Source: an uncultured bacterium (lineage in GTDB: Bacteria > Cyanobacteriota > Vampirovibrionia > Gastranaerophilales > Gastranaerophilaceae). From it: DNA of 64,000 bases. Made by a program: the position numbers and the translations under genes. The stretch lies in NCBI GenBank assembly GCA_902780525.1, contig CACZFL010000005.1:62001-126000 (forward strand). The letters are read 5' to 3'. How positions within the stretch are numbered: position 1 is the first letter of the stretch; every line of letters starts with the position of its first letter. Of the stretch, positions 26,938 to 36,541 are shown one piece after another. The notes below the pieces were generated by a model, which ran no database searches, was not told where the DNA came from, and saw only the letters and a list, made by a program, of their open reading frames with translations.

Positions 26938-28055
26938 TATGCTTTAGCTTCTCTTTCTTGAGCGCCTTCATTTACACTTTCTTCAAAAGATTTTAAAAGC
27001 GGTTCATATTTTTTGAATTTGGCAATAAGTTCGCCTGCATCCTTCATAATTTTTAGTTGCTTGATGAATTCTTTTCTCGGAACAGCAGGAGCACCTACAA
27101 CTATTGATTTTGCAGGGAAACTTTTTGTTACGCCTGCCTGAGCTGCAATAATTGTGTCATCGCCTATTGAAATGTGGTCTGCAAGACCTGCCTGACCTGC
27201 AATTACAACTCTATCGCCGATTACACAGCTTCCGGCAATACCTACCTGCGAAACAATCATACAGCCTTTGCCTATGCGGCAGTTATGACCTACCATTACG
27301 AGGTCATCAATTTTTGTGTTGTCACCGATAACGGTATTTTCAATAGTTCCTCTGTCGATACACGAGTTAGCACCGATTTCAACGTTATTTCCAATGATAA
27401 CGGAACCGATTGAAGGAATTTTGAATATAACTTGTTCTGTATTTGCTTCTTTTACTTCTCCATCTTTACGAGCCTGTTCGATGTTGTTCGGGTTTTCTGT
27501 TACGAAACTGAAACCATCAGCACCCAGTGAAACGCCGTGATTGAGAATAACTTTGTTACCTACCTGAACTCTGTCACCGATATTTACTCCCGGATGGAAG
27601 AAACAATCAGAACCGATTTTTGCGCCATTGCCGATGTAACTGTTAGCTAAAATTTTTGTGTTGTCGCCGATTTCAGCGTGCTCAGAAATTACAACGTTTT
27701 GACCGATTGAAACATTCTGACCGATTTTAGCGGTTGAAGCAACAACAGCTGACGGGTGAATTCCTTTGTTTATAGCTGGTTCTTCGTAGAACATAGATAT
27801 AAGCTTCATCATTGCTAAACGAGGTCTTTCGACTTCAATTGTTGTAAATCCGTCTATATTAACACCCAAAGGAACAAGTGCTGCTTTTGCCTTTGTTTCT
27901 GACAAATTAGCAATCTCGTCTTCCCCTAAAGCAAGAGCAAGAGTATTTTCATCAGCTAATTTTGGCGGGGCAATCTTTGTTATTGCAACATCAGAAGCTT
28001 TTGTAAGCATTCCGCCTGTTATCTGAGCAATTTGTTCCAATGTAAAAGTTTTCAT
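26937..28055 (-). CDS. lpxD: UDP-3-O-acylglucosamine N-acyltransferase LpxD
   Basis: Second acylation in lipid A synthesis. An N-terminal uridine-binding domain (to about 100) is followed by left-handed beta-helix hexapeptide repeats ([20 protein letters not shown] and so on). The catalytic His lies in [16 protein letters not shown], followed by [13 protein letters not shown] and GHNCRIG. The C-terminal helix is [15 protein letters not shown]. 372 residues, slightly longer than the usual 340 because of a charged tail. It is the first gene of the lpxD-lpxC-fabZ group and has AAGGAG before its ATG. Confidence 0.95.
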   Translation of the reverse strand: MKTFTLEQIAQITGGMLTKASDVAITKIAPPKLADENTLALALGEDEIANLSETKAKAALVPLGVNIDGFTTIEVERPRLAMMKLISMFYEEPAINKGIHPSAVVASTAKIGQNVSIGQNVVISEHAEIGDNTKILANSYIGNGAKIGSDCFFHPGVNIGDRVQVGNKVILNHGVSLGADGFSFVTENPNNIEQARKDGEVKEANTEQVIFKIPSIGSVIIGNNVEIGANSCIDRGTIENTVIGDNTKIDDLVMVGHNCRIGKGCMIVSQVGIAGSCVIGDRVVIAGQAGLADHISIGDDTIIAAQAGVTKSFPAKSIVVGAPAVPRKEFIKQLKIMKDAGELIAKFKKYEPLLKSFEESVNEGAQEREAKA

Positions 28056-28079
28056 ATTAAACTCCTTATTTAACTATAA

Positions 28080-28547
28080 CTACTTGTTTATTTTATTAAT
28101 TATGTTTGTTGTGGATTTGCCTTGGACAAATTCTATAAACTCAACTTTTATCCCGTTTCTTTCAACAATTTCTCTCTCCGGCAATGTTTCAAGAGTATAA
28201 TCAGCTCCCTTGGTATAAATATCAGGTTTGATTTTTTCCAATAAACCTGCCGGTGACTTCTCTTCAAATAATACCACATAATCAACACAGTTCAAAGCAG
28301 TTAATATTTCTGCTCTGTCGGATTCGTTGTTAATCGGTCTTGAGTCGCCTTTAATGAGCTTTACGGACTTATCTGCGTTTAGCATAACAACAGAATAATT
28401 TGCCAAACTTTTTGTCTTTTGTAAATATCTGACATGCCCGACATGTAAGATGTCAAAACATCCGTTTGTTGCTGCAAATGTTTTTCCCTCTTTTTGCCCT
28501 GCTCTTACAATATTTACAATCTCTTCCTGTGTAACAATCTGTCCCAA
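28080..28547 (-). CDS. rfaE2: Heptose-1-phosphate adenylyltransferase (RfaE2/HldE C-terminal type)
   Basis: Forms ADP-heptose from heptose 1-phosphate for the lipopolysaccharide core. It is a stand-alone cytidylyltransferase-like domain: GCFDILHVGHVRYLQ at residues 27-41 is the HxGH nucleotide-binding motif. NADKSVKLIKGDSRPI and KGADYTLETLPEREIVERNG follow, and the end KSTTNIINKI matches RfaE2. 155 residues, the single-domain form. The start is a TTG with AAGGAG seven bases upstream. It is 24 bp ahead of lpxD and belongs to the envelope cluster. Confidence 0.9.
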   Translation of the reverse strand: MGQIVTQEEIVNIVRAGQKEGKTFAATNGCFDILHVGHVRYLQKTKSLANYSVVMLNADKSVKLIKGDSRPINNESDRAEILTALNCVDYVVLFEEKSPAGLLEKIKPDIYTKGADYTLETLPEREIVERNGIKVEFIEFVQGKSTTNIINKINK

Positions 28548-28807
28548 GTTATACTCCTTTTAGTGAATAGTTTTACGGAACCCATATTCTCTATTTTACG
28601 ACAAATAAACTCCTCAAAAATTAAAGTGTAAAATTTTGTAACAATTTGTCTTTTTAGGGCTCATTTTTGCTAAAGTTTTTAAGATTTTTGCCGATTGATA
28701 AATTATACTCAAAAAGTGATTTTTTAATCTTGTAAAATTTTGCTTTTAAACGGTCAAAAGTCTTTTCTCTGACAAAATTCGGTCTGTACATTACCAGCTC
28801 AATGTGA

Positions 28808-28813
28808 TATAAT
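28808..28813 (+). promoter_or_regulatory. Extended -10 promoter of the prepilin operon
   Basis: TGATATAAT (TATAAT at 28808-28813). The expected start site is near 28820. The rest of the 280-bp gap 28548-28827 is AT-rich with no other feature I can support. Confidence 0.55.
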
Positions 28814-28827
28814 AATAATATATCCGT

Positions 28828-28917
28828 ATGGCAGAAGAGAAGTATGGCGAAAGTGATATAAATGCTAATGAATATTGCACGTTTGCTTATAAAAAAAATG
28901 AATACCTCAATGAATAA
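28828..28917 (+). CDS. 29-codon upstream ORF overlapping the first prepilin start
   Basis: An ATG-initiated frame of 29 codons starts about 8 nt after the predicted transcription start. Its TAA stop overlaps an internal prepilin ATG (ATGAATAA at 28910-28917). It has no Shine-Dalgarno site and no recognisable motif, so it could be a coupling or leader ORF, or chance. Confidence 0.25.
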   Translation: MAEEKYGESDINANEYCTFAYKKNEYLNE

Positions 28918-30637
28918 GTATATAAAAAAATTTGTACCCGGTTTTACAATTACTGAGATACTTATCAGTTTGACGATAAGTTCGCTTCTTGTTGCGGCTA
29001 TGGTTCCTATAGTTGGAGTTAAAAAAGTTAAACGTCCAAATGTAAGAAAAAGTCATGGTGTAGCGGAGTGTTATTACGATTCCAGCGGGCAATTGAAGGC
29101 ATATATAGGATCATACAGACGTGAAGGAGATATTGTTTTTAGAGCTGCCAACGGTCGTTGTGAATTAGTTGTTCCTCCGCTTAGATATATGCAGATTTAT
29201 GTTATCGGAGCCGGTAGTAACAGCAGCGGAAATACAATAACCAGCGTTTCGCGTGTTAATAGAAGTTATAATGGCGATATAAATATAAACAATAATTATC
29301 AGGAAGATATTGCTGCTGCAGAAGATGTGCATGCAGGTTTGTCTGATATGATTCGTCAGGCATTGAATAACTGGCCGGGAGGACTTAATGCAATTTATAG
29401 AATTACTTCTCCTATTGGTAACGGCGGGCAAGGTAAATGCCAGGCTGTCAGAATAAGTGATTCCGAAACTTGTAATTCTTTGTGCAGTAGTATTAATAAT
29501 GGTTATTGCAAAGGACCGTTAACAGGCTCGGGCAGATTTTATAGTGTAACTCAGGCTCAAGCCATCAATACATCAGATTATTGCTGGGCATATATTCATG
29601 GCAGAGGGCAGGCTTCCGGAAGCGGGCTTACAAAAACATTTACTGTTCCGATAAATGCAAGCTCTCAAATGAATATTACCGAATCGGGAAGCAAGTCTGG
29701 TGTAGCTGTTTTAAACGGAACTTCTGTAAAAGATATCTATTTTTCAGCATCAGGAAATGGGCGCGCTCCGGTATTTGTTAACGATGGATATGAGATTCAG
29801 GGTTCGGCGCCTGCATCATCGCAATGTACGTCAAGTGACTCAAGTAATTGTGCGGGAGCCGAAACCAAAGCAGGCAATCCTGGTTCTGATGGAGGACAGG
29901 AGCCCGTTATGGGATTTGGATGCACTGATTATTTAACCAATAATGCGCGTGCGAAAGCAGGGAAGGTAGAATATTCAAAACCGACTCTTTCGTACAGCTA
30001 TACTCCTGTGGTTTATACGATTAGCCAGCCATATGGCGGAAAACAAGGTCAAATTGTATCAAATGTTTATGAAAAGATGTCAGGAACGCTTTATCTCTAT
30101 CCTGCGAGAAATGCATCTGAATCTTCACGTGTTATCAAAAAGAATGCAACAAGTAATCTGTTATCTGCAGCTTCAGGAACAAATGTTTCATCCAGAACGG
30201 AGAATATTGATGTCAGTCGCTCTGAGCTTCCGATTGTTACAAGCAGCAAAAAGCTTGCAAAGGCTAACAATGATCTAAAACTCGAAAATGAAGCATTTTT
30301 TGAAGATTATTTATCAAAAATAAATTCTATGGCATATAACGGAGGTTTAAAAAACTGTCAGAACAATGGCAGCTGTCCCGGATTTGCGGGAAATGGTGCA
30401 TATTTATACATTTCGGGTTCTGGACTTAATAATATTAATACACTTACAATAACCAATCACCAGCAGAGTAATAGTGTTTATACACACAAAGCTGACACAA
30501 AAATTCATTCGAATGCAAGCAACTGTGATGCGGGTGACACTAAGGTATATATAACCTCTGAAAGCAATATAAATCTGTATTATTGCAAACCAGGCAGAAC
30601 AAACGGTAATCCGGGGGCGGTAATAATTATATGGTAA
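28910..30637 (+). CDS. Class III prepilin-like protein with shared Cys domain and C-terminal Trp tail
   Basis: About 575 residues. Short basic leader MNKYIKKFVPG is followed by FTITE (Gly -1, Glu +5) and a hydrophobic helix (ILISLTISSLLVAAMVPIVG): a type IV prepilin-peptidase substrate. I favour the ATG at 28910 because it gives an 11-residue leader like its neighbours; in-frame ATGs extend to 28862. After the helix comes the KSHGVAECYYD / GRCELVVPP pair, shared with two later genes. The body is Ser/Asn/Gly-rich with many paired Cys, and the end is NPGAVIIIW. The stop overlaps the next start (ATGGTAA). Confidence 0.8.
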   Translation: MNKYIKKFVPGFTITEILISLTISSLLVAAMVPIVGVKKVKRPNVRKSHGVAECYYDSSGQLKAYIGSYRREGDIVFRAANGRCELVVPPLRYMQIYVIGAGSNSSGNTITSVSRVNRSYNGDININNNYQEDIAAAEDVHAGLSDMIRQALNNWPGGLNAIYRITSPIGNGGQGKCQAVRISDSETCNSLCSSINNGYCKGPLTGSGRFYSVTQAQAINTSDYCWAYIHGRGQASGSGLTKTFTVPINASSQMNITESGSKSGVAVLNGTSVKDIYFSASGNGRAPVFVNDGYEIQGSAPASSQCTSSDSSNCAGAETKAGNPGSDGGQEPVMGFGCTDYLTNNARAKAGKVEYSKPTLSYSYTPVVYTISQPYGGKQGQIVSNVYEKMSGTLYLYPARNASESSRVIKKNATSNLLSAASGTNVSSRTENIDVSRSELPIVTSSKKLAKANNDLKLENEAFFEDYLSKINSMAYNGGLKNCQNNGSCPGFAGNGAYLYISGSGLNNINTLTITNHQQSNSVYTHKADTKIHSNASNCDAGDTKVYITSESNINLYYCKPGRTNGNPGAVIIIW

Positions 30638-31158
30638 GAAATAATAAAAAATACGGTTTTTCTTTGGTTGAGGCATTGGTATCAATGCTTATAATGTCTG
30701 TGTTCTTTCTTGCCGCGACAAAAATTATGACCCAGAAACCGCCAAAAGAGATAGAAAGATCACCACACGGTTTCTTTGAATGTTACGTTATAGGTTCAAA
30801 TATATATACTCACTCCGTTCGTGGTGATGCAGAGTTTGCGGAATCTCGGGCTCCTAACTGTAATTTTCAGATTCCTGTAGGATTGCATTTTATTAATGTT
30901 CACTATATGTCGTCAGGCAGATATTTTAATACTCCGGAGACAATGTTTGAACGATATGCCGAAATCAGCAGTCCTCCGGCTGTTGAAGATCAATTCTATA
31001 AGCAGTGTTTTTCGGGGGCGGGTAATCCGTGTGCTTCGATGTTTAAGTCCACGAGTACTTTTTATAATTATTTGCAAAATACAAATCCAAAGTCAAAGAT
31101 ATACAAAAGGTGGGCTAACGGTACACCACCCTCAAGTGCATTATTCATATCCTGGTAA
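30631..31158 (+). CDS. Prepilin-like protein, minor pilin size
   Basis: 175 residues. Leader MVRNNKKYG, then FSLVE and a hydrophobic helix (LVSMLIMSVFFLAATKIM). After it comes the same domain start as its upstream neighbour: SPHGFFECYVI and, 40 residues on, NCNFQIPVGLHFINVHY. It ends SALFISW, matching the Trp tail of the flanking large prepilins. It overlaps the upstream stop by 7 bp, so it is coupled. It is probably a minor or tip-proximal pseudopilin. Confidence 0.75.
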   Translation: MVRNNKKYGFSLVEALVSMLIMSVFFLAATKIMTQKPPKEIERSPHGFFECYVIGSNIYTHSVRGDAEFAESRAPNCNFQIPVGLHFINVHYMSSGRYFNTPETMFERYAEISSPPAVEDQFYKQCFSGAGNPCASMFKSTSTFYNYLQNTNPKSKIYKRWANGTPPSSALFISW

Positions 31159-31181
31159 CAAAAAATATAAAAGGAGCATAA

Positions 31182-34100
31182 ATGATTAAAAATCTAAAAC
31201 TAAAAGGCTTTTCTCTTGTAGAAGTAATGATTCTGTTTACGGTACTGTCCGTAATAATGGCGGCTTCTTTGAGCATGGTCACCAAAAGAACTTTAACTCC
31301 AACGCAAAACAAGGTTTCTCATGGCGTTTACAGATGTATTTCTTTGTCTAACGGCAAATATCTCCAGGAAACCTATAATGGTACAAGGCGTGTAGGATTG
31401 CCTCAGGAAGTTGCATCGTGCTCCTTTAGGGTTCCAAAAGCAGCTATGTTTAAAGTAGATTTATACAGTGCAGGCTCAGGCGGTATGGAACAGGCTTATA
31501 TTAGTTCACGTATAAGCGGTTCAGCGACTAATGCCATGTATTCACTTAACAGTATGACTAACAACACTCCAAATCAATTGTTTATCCCATCCGACAGAGA
31601 TTTGTATAATTATTTTGCGGGTAAATTTTATGTAGATTCAATTTATACCGGTGATGCAGGTTTTGGTGGCGGTGTGATAGCAACATACCCGAGCGTAGTC
31701 GATTCTTCCTGTGTATCAGATGATGATAAAAAAGCTATCGCAGAAAGAATTAGAGAACTGGAAGAAGAACTGCAAAAATACAAAGATTTCCGATATAACA
31801 GGAACGGTGTCAGAGATGAGGAGATAAAAAAGGTTTATCTTTGGCGTGAACCATTTTCAACGAATAGGGCAACTTATAGTGGATCTGGCAGAATTTATTC
31901 CGATGGCGACTTAAGAGTAAATATGGATTTAAAAGCTATAGTCCCTTATGCCAACGAAGATGTTGTACGTTACATGAAAAGTTATGCGAATCAATCTAAG
32001 TGGAATAAAAACAATAGATACCGAAACTATATGGAATATTTGGCCCAAAACAGGCACATTGTAATGAACGGTGAAGAACACGGAATAGATGATTGTTATA
32101 TTGTGGACCCGATGACAAATGAAAAATTTAATAGTTTGTACCTGAATGATACTATAATAGGGCTTTATACAGCGTGTGACTTTGATAATGGTGAGGAGGA
32201 TAATCCACAATTCCGTAAAAGCATGTCGTATGCACGCTCTTCGTTCAACTCCTTGTGCAATATTATTTACTATGCACTTACTGACACTGACACCATCTTC
32301 AGTGATGATGCAATAAAAAATTATTTAGATAAAGCAAGAGCCAGTGTTATGGCAAAATATACTTATACTAGTGCGGATATGGGTACACTTTCTCGTCAGG
32401 AACTGGAAGAAGTAAGAAGAAGGTGGACGCAAAACTTACACTACGATGATGACGGTGGTGATGATGAGTATGGTTCGGTAAACAATCTCGTTTGGTTAAT
32501 GGTAAACAACATGACCTCAGCTGACAGGCATAAAATCATGGGTACTATGGATGATGACTATAACGATTCATGGAGCTGGGGTGTAAGATTCAGAGATGTT
32601 GTCGATGATATGGTTGATGAAGCAATTGATAAAAAAATCGCGGATATTGAAGCTGAGCTTGCAAAATGGCGAGGTATGATTGACTTACCGGATAACAGGT
32701 ATTTCAGGATTATAAATAACAGCCCCGGAGTATACGATAATAACAGTGTACTAAACAACCAGGTAAAGCAACAGATGTTTGATTACTGCAAACTGATGTT
32801 TAAGCCATATTACGAATATACAAAACGTTTCAGGAAAGATGACGCTACTATTGCTTCTAATGAAAGAAATTTCAATTACGATGCTAATAGATACCATATG
32901 TCTTTCGGTGGTACTCGTATGGTTGTGGCCAGAGGCGGAAATGAAGGTCTTGGACGCATGTCTGTTATGATGTACCAAATCGGACAAAGTAATGGTGGTG
33001 GTGAATCCTTCAGAACATATGCAACTAAAATAAAATCTACTCATAAACCTTTGATGTGCAAAGAAAATAATGCTTCTGAGTGCAGTAGTACTAATGTGGA
33101 ATTTACAAAAGCGTTAGATGCAAACTTATCAAAGACAGTAACTTATTCGCCGGGTACAAATACTATCGAAGCAGGCGATATACTTAATGTTGATTATAGT
33201 AAGGATAAAAACAATACAAACTTATTCCGTTTGGATGGTACAAAACGTTATGTAATTACTTCTGATGGAGTTGATTTGGCAAGTACCGAAAGAACGACTA
33301 CCAAAAAAAGAAGAGCACTATATAATTGGATAACCTATACCACAACAGAGCATGTCAAACCGTATTTGCTGTGGGATTTCCCGGCCTATGAAGGCGGACC
33401 TGTTGCTACAATAAGATCTTTGGCTACGGGCGGAAAAGGACCAACGGTGTATATAGATGAAGGTAACACTGCAACATACTCTTTCCCGGATGGATACTGC
33501 AGCAAAGAAACATGGACATGTCCAAATTCAGATATCGGACCTTCTATTATATTTGCTTCTCAGTCTCAGTCTCAGTCTCAGACTCAGACTCAGACTCAGA
33601 CTCAGACACCGAGTCAGGCTTATGTTGATGAGAACGGTATCATACATTGGACGGCTGAGCAAATTGCTGATTTTCCTAAACGTACACCTCCAGGTCCGAC
33701 ACAGGCTGAAATTAACGCAGCTCTGCGAAACAAAATTATACAAGGCGGAAATACGCAAAGTGGAAATACACAAAGCGGAAATACACAAAGCGGAAATACA
33801 CAAAGTGGAAATACACAAAGAGGAAATACACAAAGAGGAAATAGGAATTTAGCCTATACGATATTTTCTGAGAATGGAACAAACGGTGAAGATTCGTTAA
33901 TCAACGGTCTTGCACATTCTTCAAGTAAGATAATACCAATGAAAGAAAGTCAAATGGCTAATGTTGCGCTGACAAGTTTTAATCAAGCAACTTCTCCTTT
34001 AAAACAGGAACCGCGTCTCCAAACTCAATCATGGATTTGGTCTAAAACGTATCAAATCGGTCCGGCAGGTAATATCGGTAATCTGAAGTCTACAATAGAA

Positions 34101-34892
34101 AACGATTTGGGTGATAATTGTACGTTCAATGTAGCAAAACCGGGTCAGATATACAGACCGAATAAAGACACTGATATCAATGTTTTAAATAACAGACTTA
34201 CAACATCTATGACCTGTACTTCACGCGGTAAGCAAACACTTTATTTGGAGAGCAAAGGTAATGGATATAATACAAACCTCAAAGGTGGTTCCGATATTTC
34301 CAATAACACGTACACTTGGAGCGATGGTATAAACGAAAATGGCGGAAGCTGGGAAGTAAGACTTAACAGTGGTACCCCGGCAACGAGCTGGACTCCGACT
34401 TCAATGTGGTCAAGAGCGTTCAGGAATATTATTATAAGGGATGGTAATTATGATATAAAATCACAATACAATGTTGGTGCTGCTGGTGCAGGTACAAAAC
34501 TTATTGATTATTGCCTTGCCAGAAAGGGTAAATACTATGCGTATATTGACTACCTGATAAACTATCCTAAAACTGCTTTTACAGACCGTTACAGATCAAC
34601 GACTAATACAAACTGTATGTTCGCAAAATCAGATGACCCGAGCTGTTCATTCCAGTCTAATTTTGTCTATTCCAGCCACGATTCAAATACAAATATTATT
34701 GATTCCGGCTTTTCTAATACTAAATACGCGCCAGGAAAATATAAAGGATTTAATTGTTATGGTGTAAATGACAGTGACGATGCTCAATCTGATGAAATGT
34801 ATATAAATGCAGATGATCCGATTGTTGTAAATGGTGTAATGAGTATTTCAGCAGGTCAGGGCGGCGGCGGTGCTGTTGTTATAACATGGTAA
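31182..34892 (+). CDS. Giant 1236-residue prepilin-like protein
   Basis: Leader MIKNLKLKG, then FSLVE and a hydrophobic helix (VMILFTVLSVIMAASLSMV). The SHGVYRC / ASCSFRVPKAAMFKVDLY pair is the domain shared with the two genes before it. Residues 165-480 are charged and helical (SDDDKKAIAERIRELEEELQ), unlike a normal pilin. Low-complexity tracts lie near 790 (Gln-Ser/Gln-Thr) and 855 (GNTQS repeats). The C-terminal region is Cys/Asn-rich and ends GGGGAVVITW. With a length more than five times a usual pilin, it is more like a surface adhesin displayed on a pseudopilus. A clear AAGGAG precedes the ATG. Confidence 0.75.
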   Translation: MIKNLKLKGFSLVEVMILFTVLSVIMAASLSMVTKRTLTPTQNKVSHGVYRCISLSNGKYLQETYNGTRRVGLPQEVASCSFRVPKAAMFKVDLYSAGSGGMEQAYISSRISGSATNAMYSLNSMTNNTPNQLFIPSDRDLYNYFAGKFYVDSIYTGDAGFGGGVIATYPSVVDSSCVSDDDKKAIAERIRELEEELQKYKDFRYNRNGVRDEEIKKVYLWREPFSTNRATYSGSGRIYSDGDLRVNMDLKAIVPYANEDVVRYMKSYANQSKWNKNNRYRNYMEYLAQNRHIVMNGEEHGIDDCYIVDPMTNEKFNSLYLNDTIIGLYTACDFDNGEEDNPQFRKSMSYARSSFNSLCNIIYYALTDTDTIFSDDAIKNYLDKARASVMAKYTYTSADMGTLSRQELEEVRRRWTQNLHYDDDGGDDEYGSVNNLVWLMVNNMTSADRHKIMGTMDDDYNDSWSWGVRFRDVVDDMVDEAIDKKIADIEAELAKWRGMIDLPDNRYFRIINNSPGVYDNNSVLNNQVKQQMFDYCKLMFKPYYEYTKRFRKDDATIASNERNFNYDANRYHMSFGGTRMVVARGGNEGLGRMSVMMYQIGQSNGGGESFRTYATKIKSTHKPLMCKENNASECSSTNVEFTKALDANLSKTVTYSPGTNTIEAGDILNVDYSKDKNNTNLFRLDGTKRYVITSDGVDLASTERTTTKKRRALYNWITYTTTEHVKPYLLWDFPAYEGGPVATIRSLATGGKGPTVYIDEGNTATYSFPDGYCSKETWTCPNSDIGPSIIFASQSQSQSQTQTQTQTQTPSQAYVDENGIIHWTAEQIADFPKRTPPGPTQAEINAALRNKIIQGGNTQSGNTQSGNTQSGNTQSGNTQRGNTQRGNRNLAYTIFSENGTNGEDSLINGLAHSSSKIIPMKESQMANVALTSFNQATSPLKQEPRLQTQSWIWSKTYQIGPAGNIGNLKSTIENDLGDNCTFNVAKPGQIYRPNKDTDINVLNNRLTTSMTCTSRGKQTLYLESKGNGYNTNLKGGSDISNNTYTWSDGINENGGSWEVRLNSGTPATSWTPTSMWSRAFRNIIIRDGNYDIKSQYNVGAAGAGTKLIDYCLARKGKYYAYIDYLINYPKTAFTDRYRSTTNTNCMFAKSDDPSCSFQSNFVYSSHDSNTNIIDSGFSNTKYAPGKYKGFNCYGVNDSDDAQSDEMYINADDPIVVNGVMSISAGQGGGGAVVITW
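33560..33607 (+). repeat. In-frame 6-bp microsatellite in the giant prepilin
   Basis: Tandem hexamers TCTCAG then ACTCAG (about eight units) encode Gln-Ser then Gln-Thr dipeptides. The period is a multiple of three, so slippage would change length without a frameshift. Confidence 0.85.
33747..33836 (+). repeat. In-frame 15-bp tandem repeat in the giant prepilin
   Basis: Six units of GGAAATACACAAAGN encode GNTQS (four units) and GNTQR (two units). The period is in frame. Antisense frames over this stretch are artefacts of the repeat. Confidence 0.9.
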
Positions 34893-34907
34893 AAACAGAA
34901 AGGATAT

Positions 34908-35585
34908 ATGATGAACAAATTAAAAGGATTTACTATTGCTGAAACCTTGGTAACACTTGGGATCATAGGTGTAATTGCTGCAGTAGTTTTACCTATATTG
35001 AATGATACAAAACCAAATGAAGAAATGATTATGCTTAAAAAAGCATATTATAATACAGCGCGTGTTGTGTCTGAGCTAATTAATGATGAAGAATTGTATC
35101 CGGAATACGATGAGGATGCTCTGCAAGCCGGTTTTTCAAACAGAGCTGCTGCAACTTATAACAGTGTTTCATACAGCGGTGCATCTAAATTCTGTAATCT
35201 CTTCGCGGCTAAACTCAATGCCAAAGATGTAAATTGTACTGCAAGGCGTGGTGTTAATGACGGCGGGAATTTCAAAACCATAGACGGTATTGTCTGGTCA
35301 ATGCCGTTTGGAAACTTTTCCGATACAGAATACATAGCAGTTGATACAAACGGCGCTAAAAGAAATAACTGTTCTTTGAGGTCTAATTTAAGTGGTGCGG
35401 TAGGCGGACTTACTGCGTGCTCGGGGACCAATGCTCCTGACCAGTTTGTTTTGTCTCTCGATAAATTTGGTGCTTTCCAGGTTGTAGGTAACATAGAAAA
35501 TCAATACGTTATATCAACAAATACAGCAAGAAATTATCGCAGAACAGTCGCTTGTGTGGATAGTGGAACATGTAACGACAGATAG
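34908..35585 (+). CDS. Type IV prepilin-like protein, major-pilin style
   Basis: 225 residues. Leader MMNKLKG, then FTIAETLVTLGIIGVIAAVV, the most canonical pilin helix of the cluster. The globular part has Cys pairs (KFCNLFAAKLNAKDVNCTAR, NNCSLR, TVACVDSGTC) and a motif DGIVWSMPFGNFSDTEYIAVDTNG typical of Gram-negative and cyanobacterial-relative pseudopilins. It lacks the SHG-Cys domain and the Trp tail of the first three genes. It follows the giant gene by 15 bp. Confidence 0.85.
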   Translation: MMNKLKGFTIAETLVTLGIIGVIAAVVLPILNDTKPNEEMIMLKKAYYNTARVVSELINDEELYPEYDEDALQAGFSNRAAATYNSVSYSGASKFCNLFAAKLNAKDVNCTARRGVNDGGNFKTIDGIVWSMPFGNFSDTEYIAVDTNGAKRNNCSLRSNLSGAVGGLTACSGTNAPDQFVLSLDKFGAFQVVGNIENQYVISTNTARNYRRTVACVDSGTCNDR

Positions 35586-35600
35586 AAAAAGGAATTATAA

Positions 35601-36518
35601 ATGAAGAAACGCTCAGGTTTTACCGTAGCAGAAATTTTGTTTGCTATGCTTATAGTTGGTATTGTTTCTGTTTACGGGTTGAAAGCAGTACTACAAAGTG
35701 AAAAAGCTTTTAAGTATATTTGTTCTAATGTATATCACAGTCTGGACAAAGCTCTTTACAGCTCATATCATTTAACCAATTTACAAAATCCGTTTTTAAC
35801 AAAAGATGTTGTGAACGGTTCAGAAACAACTCTTAGTGATAATGAGAGAACAAGACGACTATGTGTGATGCTTACTGAATATATAAATCATACTCAGGCC
35901 AATTGTCAGGCTGCTCCGATTACAAGTATAAGCAATCTGTATAATAGAATAAACAGTCCGCATTTTACTGCAATGAACCATGTAAGATTTTATATTTCTC
36001 AGAGATATCCGACTTCATCTAATGCAGATCATTATTACTTTATAATCTTTGCTGATGTGAACGGTACTAAAGGTCCAAACTCAATAAATTATGCACCGCC
36101 TCGTATAGAACCTGATATTTTTGCTTTTGCTGCTATTGATATAGCAAGAGCTTGTCCGTTGGGTCCGCTTGAGACTGATCCCAGATTCTTGCAAACAAGA
36201 GTTACATACTTCAATAATGACGATTCAACTGAAAGATTTTCGACAGTATCTAAGCCATACAATGTATCGAAAGCAGAAGCCTGGGGATATTACAACGGAA
36301 ACCTGAGTAACACATTTTATATTGAAGCAAATCCGCTGACGTATAACGGCTATATTCAAAGTAGTTTAAGAACTGCTAACTCGGATTTTTATAATAATAT
36401 TTACAAAAATGTATCTTTAACAGTACCTGCCGGCGTTGGTTTAAAAAGCAGCGAATATCATTGTGTAGAAGGTTCTGATATCGAATGTGACGTTATTATA
36501 GATAAATACGTTTACTAA
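35601..36518 (+). CDS. Type IV prepilin-like protein, last gene of the cluster
   Basis: 305 residues. Leader MKKRSG, then FTVAEILFAMLIVGIVSVYG. The globular region has a VRFYISQRYPTSSNADHYYFIIFADVNG-like strand set and four Cys in the second half (RACPLGP, HCVEGSDIECDV). The DVNG motif resembles calcium-loop or pseudopilin features seen in related families. It follows the previous prepilin by 15 bp and is closed by a hairpin terminator. Confidence 0.8.
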   Translation: MKKRSGFTVAEILFAMLIVGIVSVYGLKAVLQSEKAFKYICSNVYHSLDKALYSSYHLTNLQNPFLTKDVVNGSETTLSDNERTRRLCVMLTEYINHTQANCQAAPITSISNLYNRINSPHFTAMNHVRFYISQRYPTSSNADHYYFIIFADVNGTKGPNSINYAPPRIEPDIFAFAAIDIARACPLGPLETDPRFLQTRVTYFNNDDSTERFSTVSKPYNVSKAEAWGYYNGNLSNTFYIEANPLTYNGYIQSSLRTANSDFYNNIYKNVSLTVPAGVGLKSSEYHCVEGSDIECDVIIDKYVY

Positions 36519-36541
36519 TAAAAATGAATAATCAAAAAAAG

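Noticed and set aside
33528-33833. Minus-strand ORF with CISxL repeats opposite the giant prepilin
   Set aside because: It is the antisense of the GNTQS and Gln-Ser repeats; low complexity, no ribosome site, and the plus-strand prepilin frame is clearly coding.
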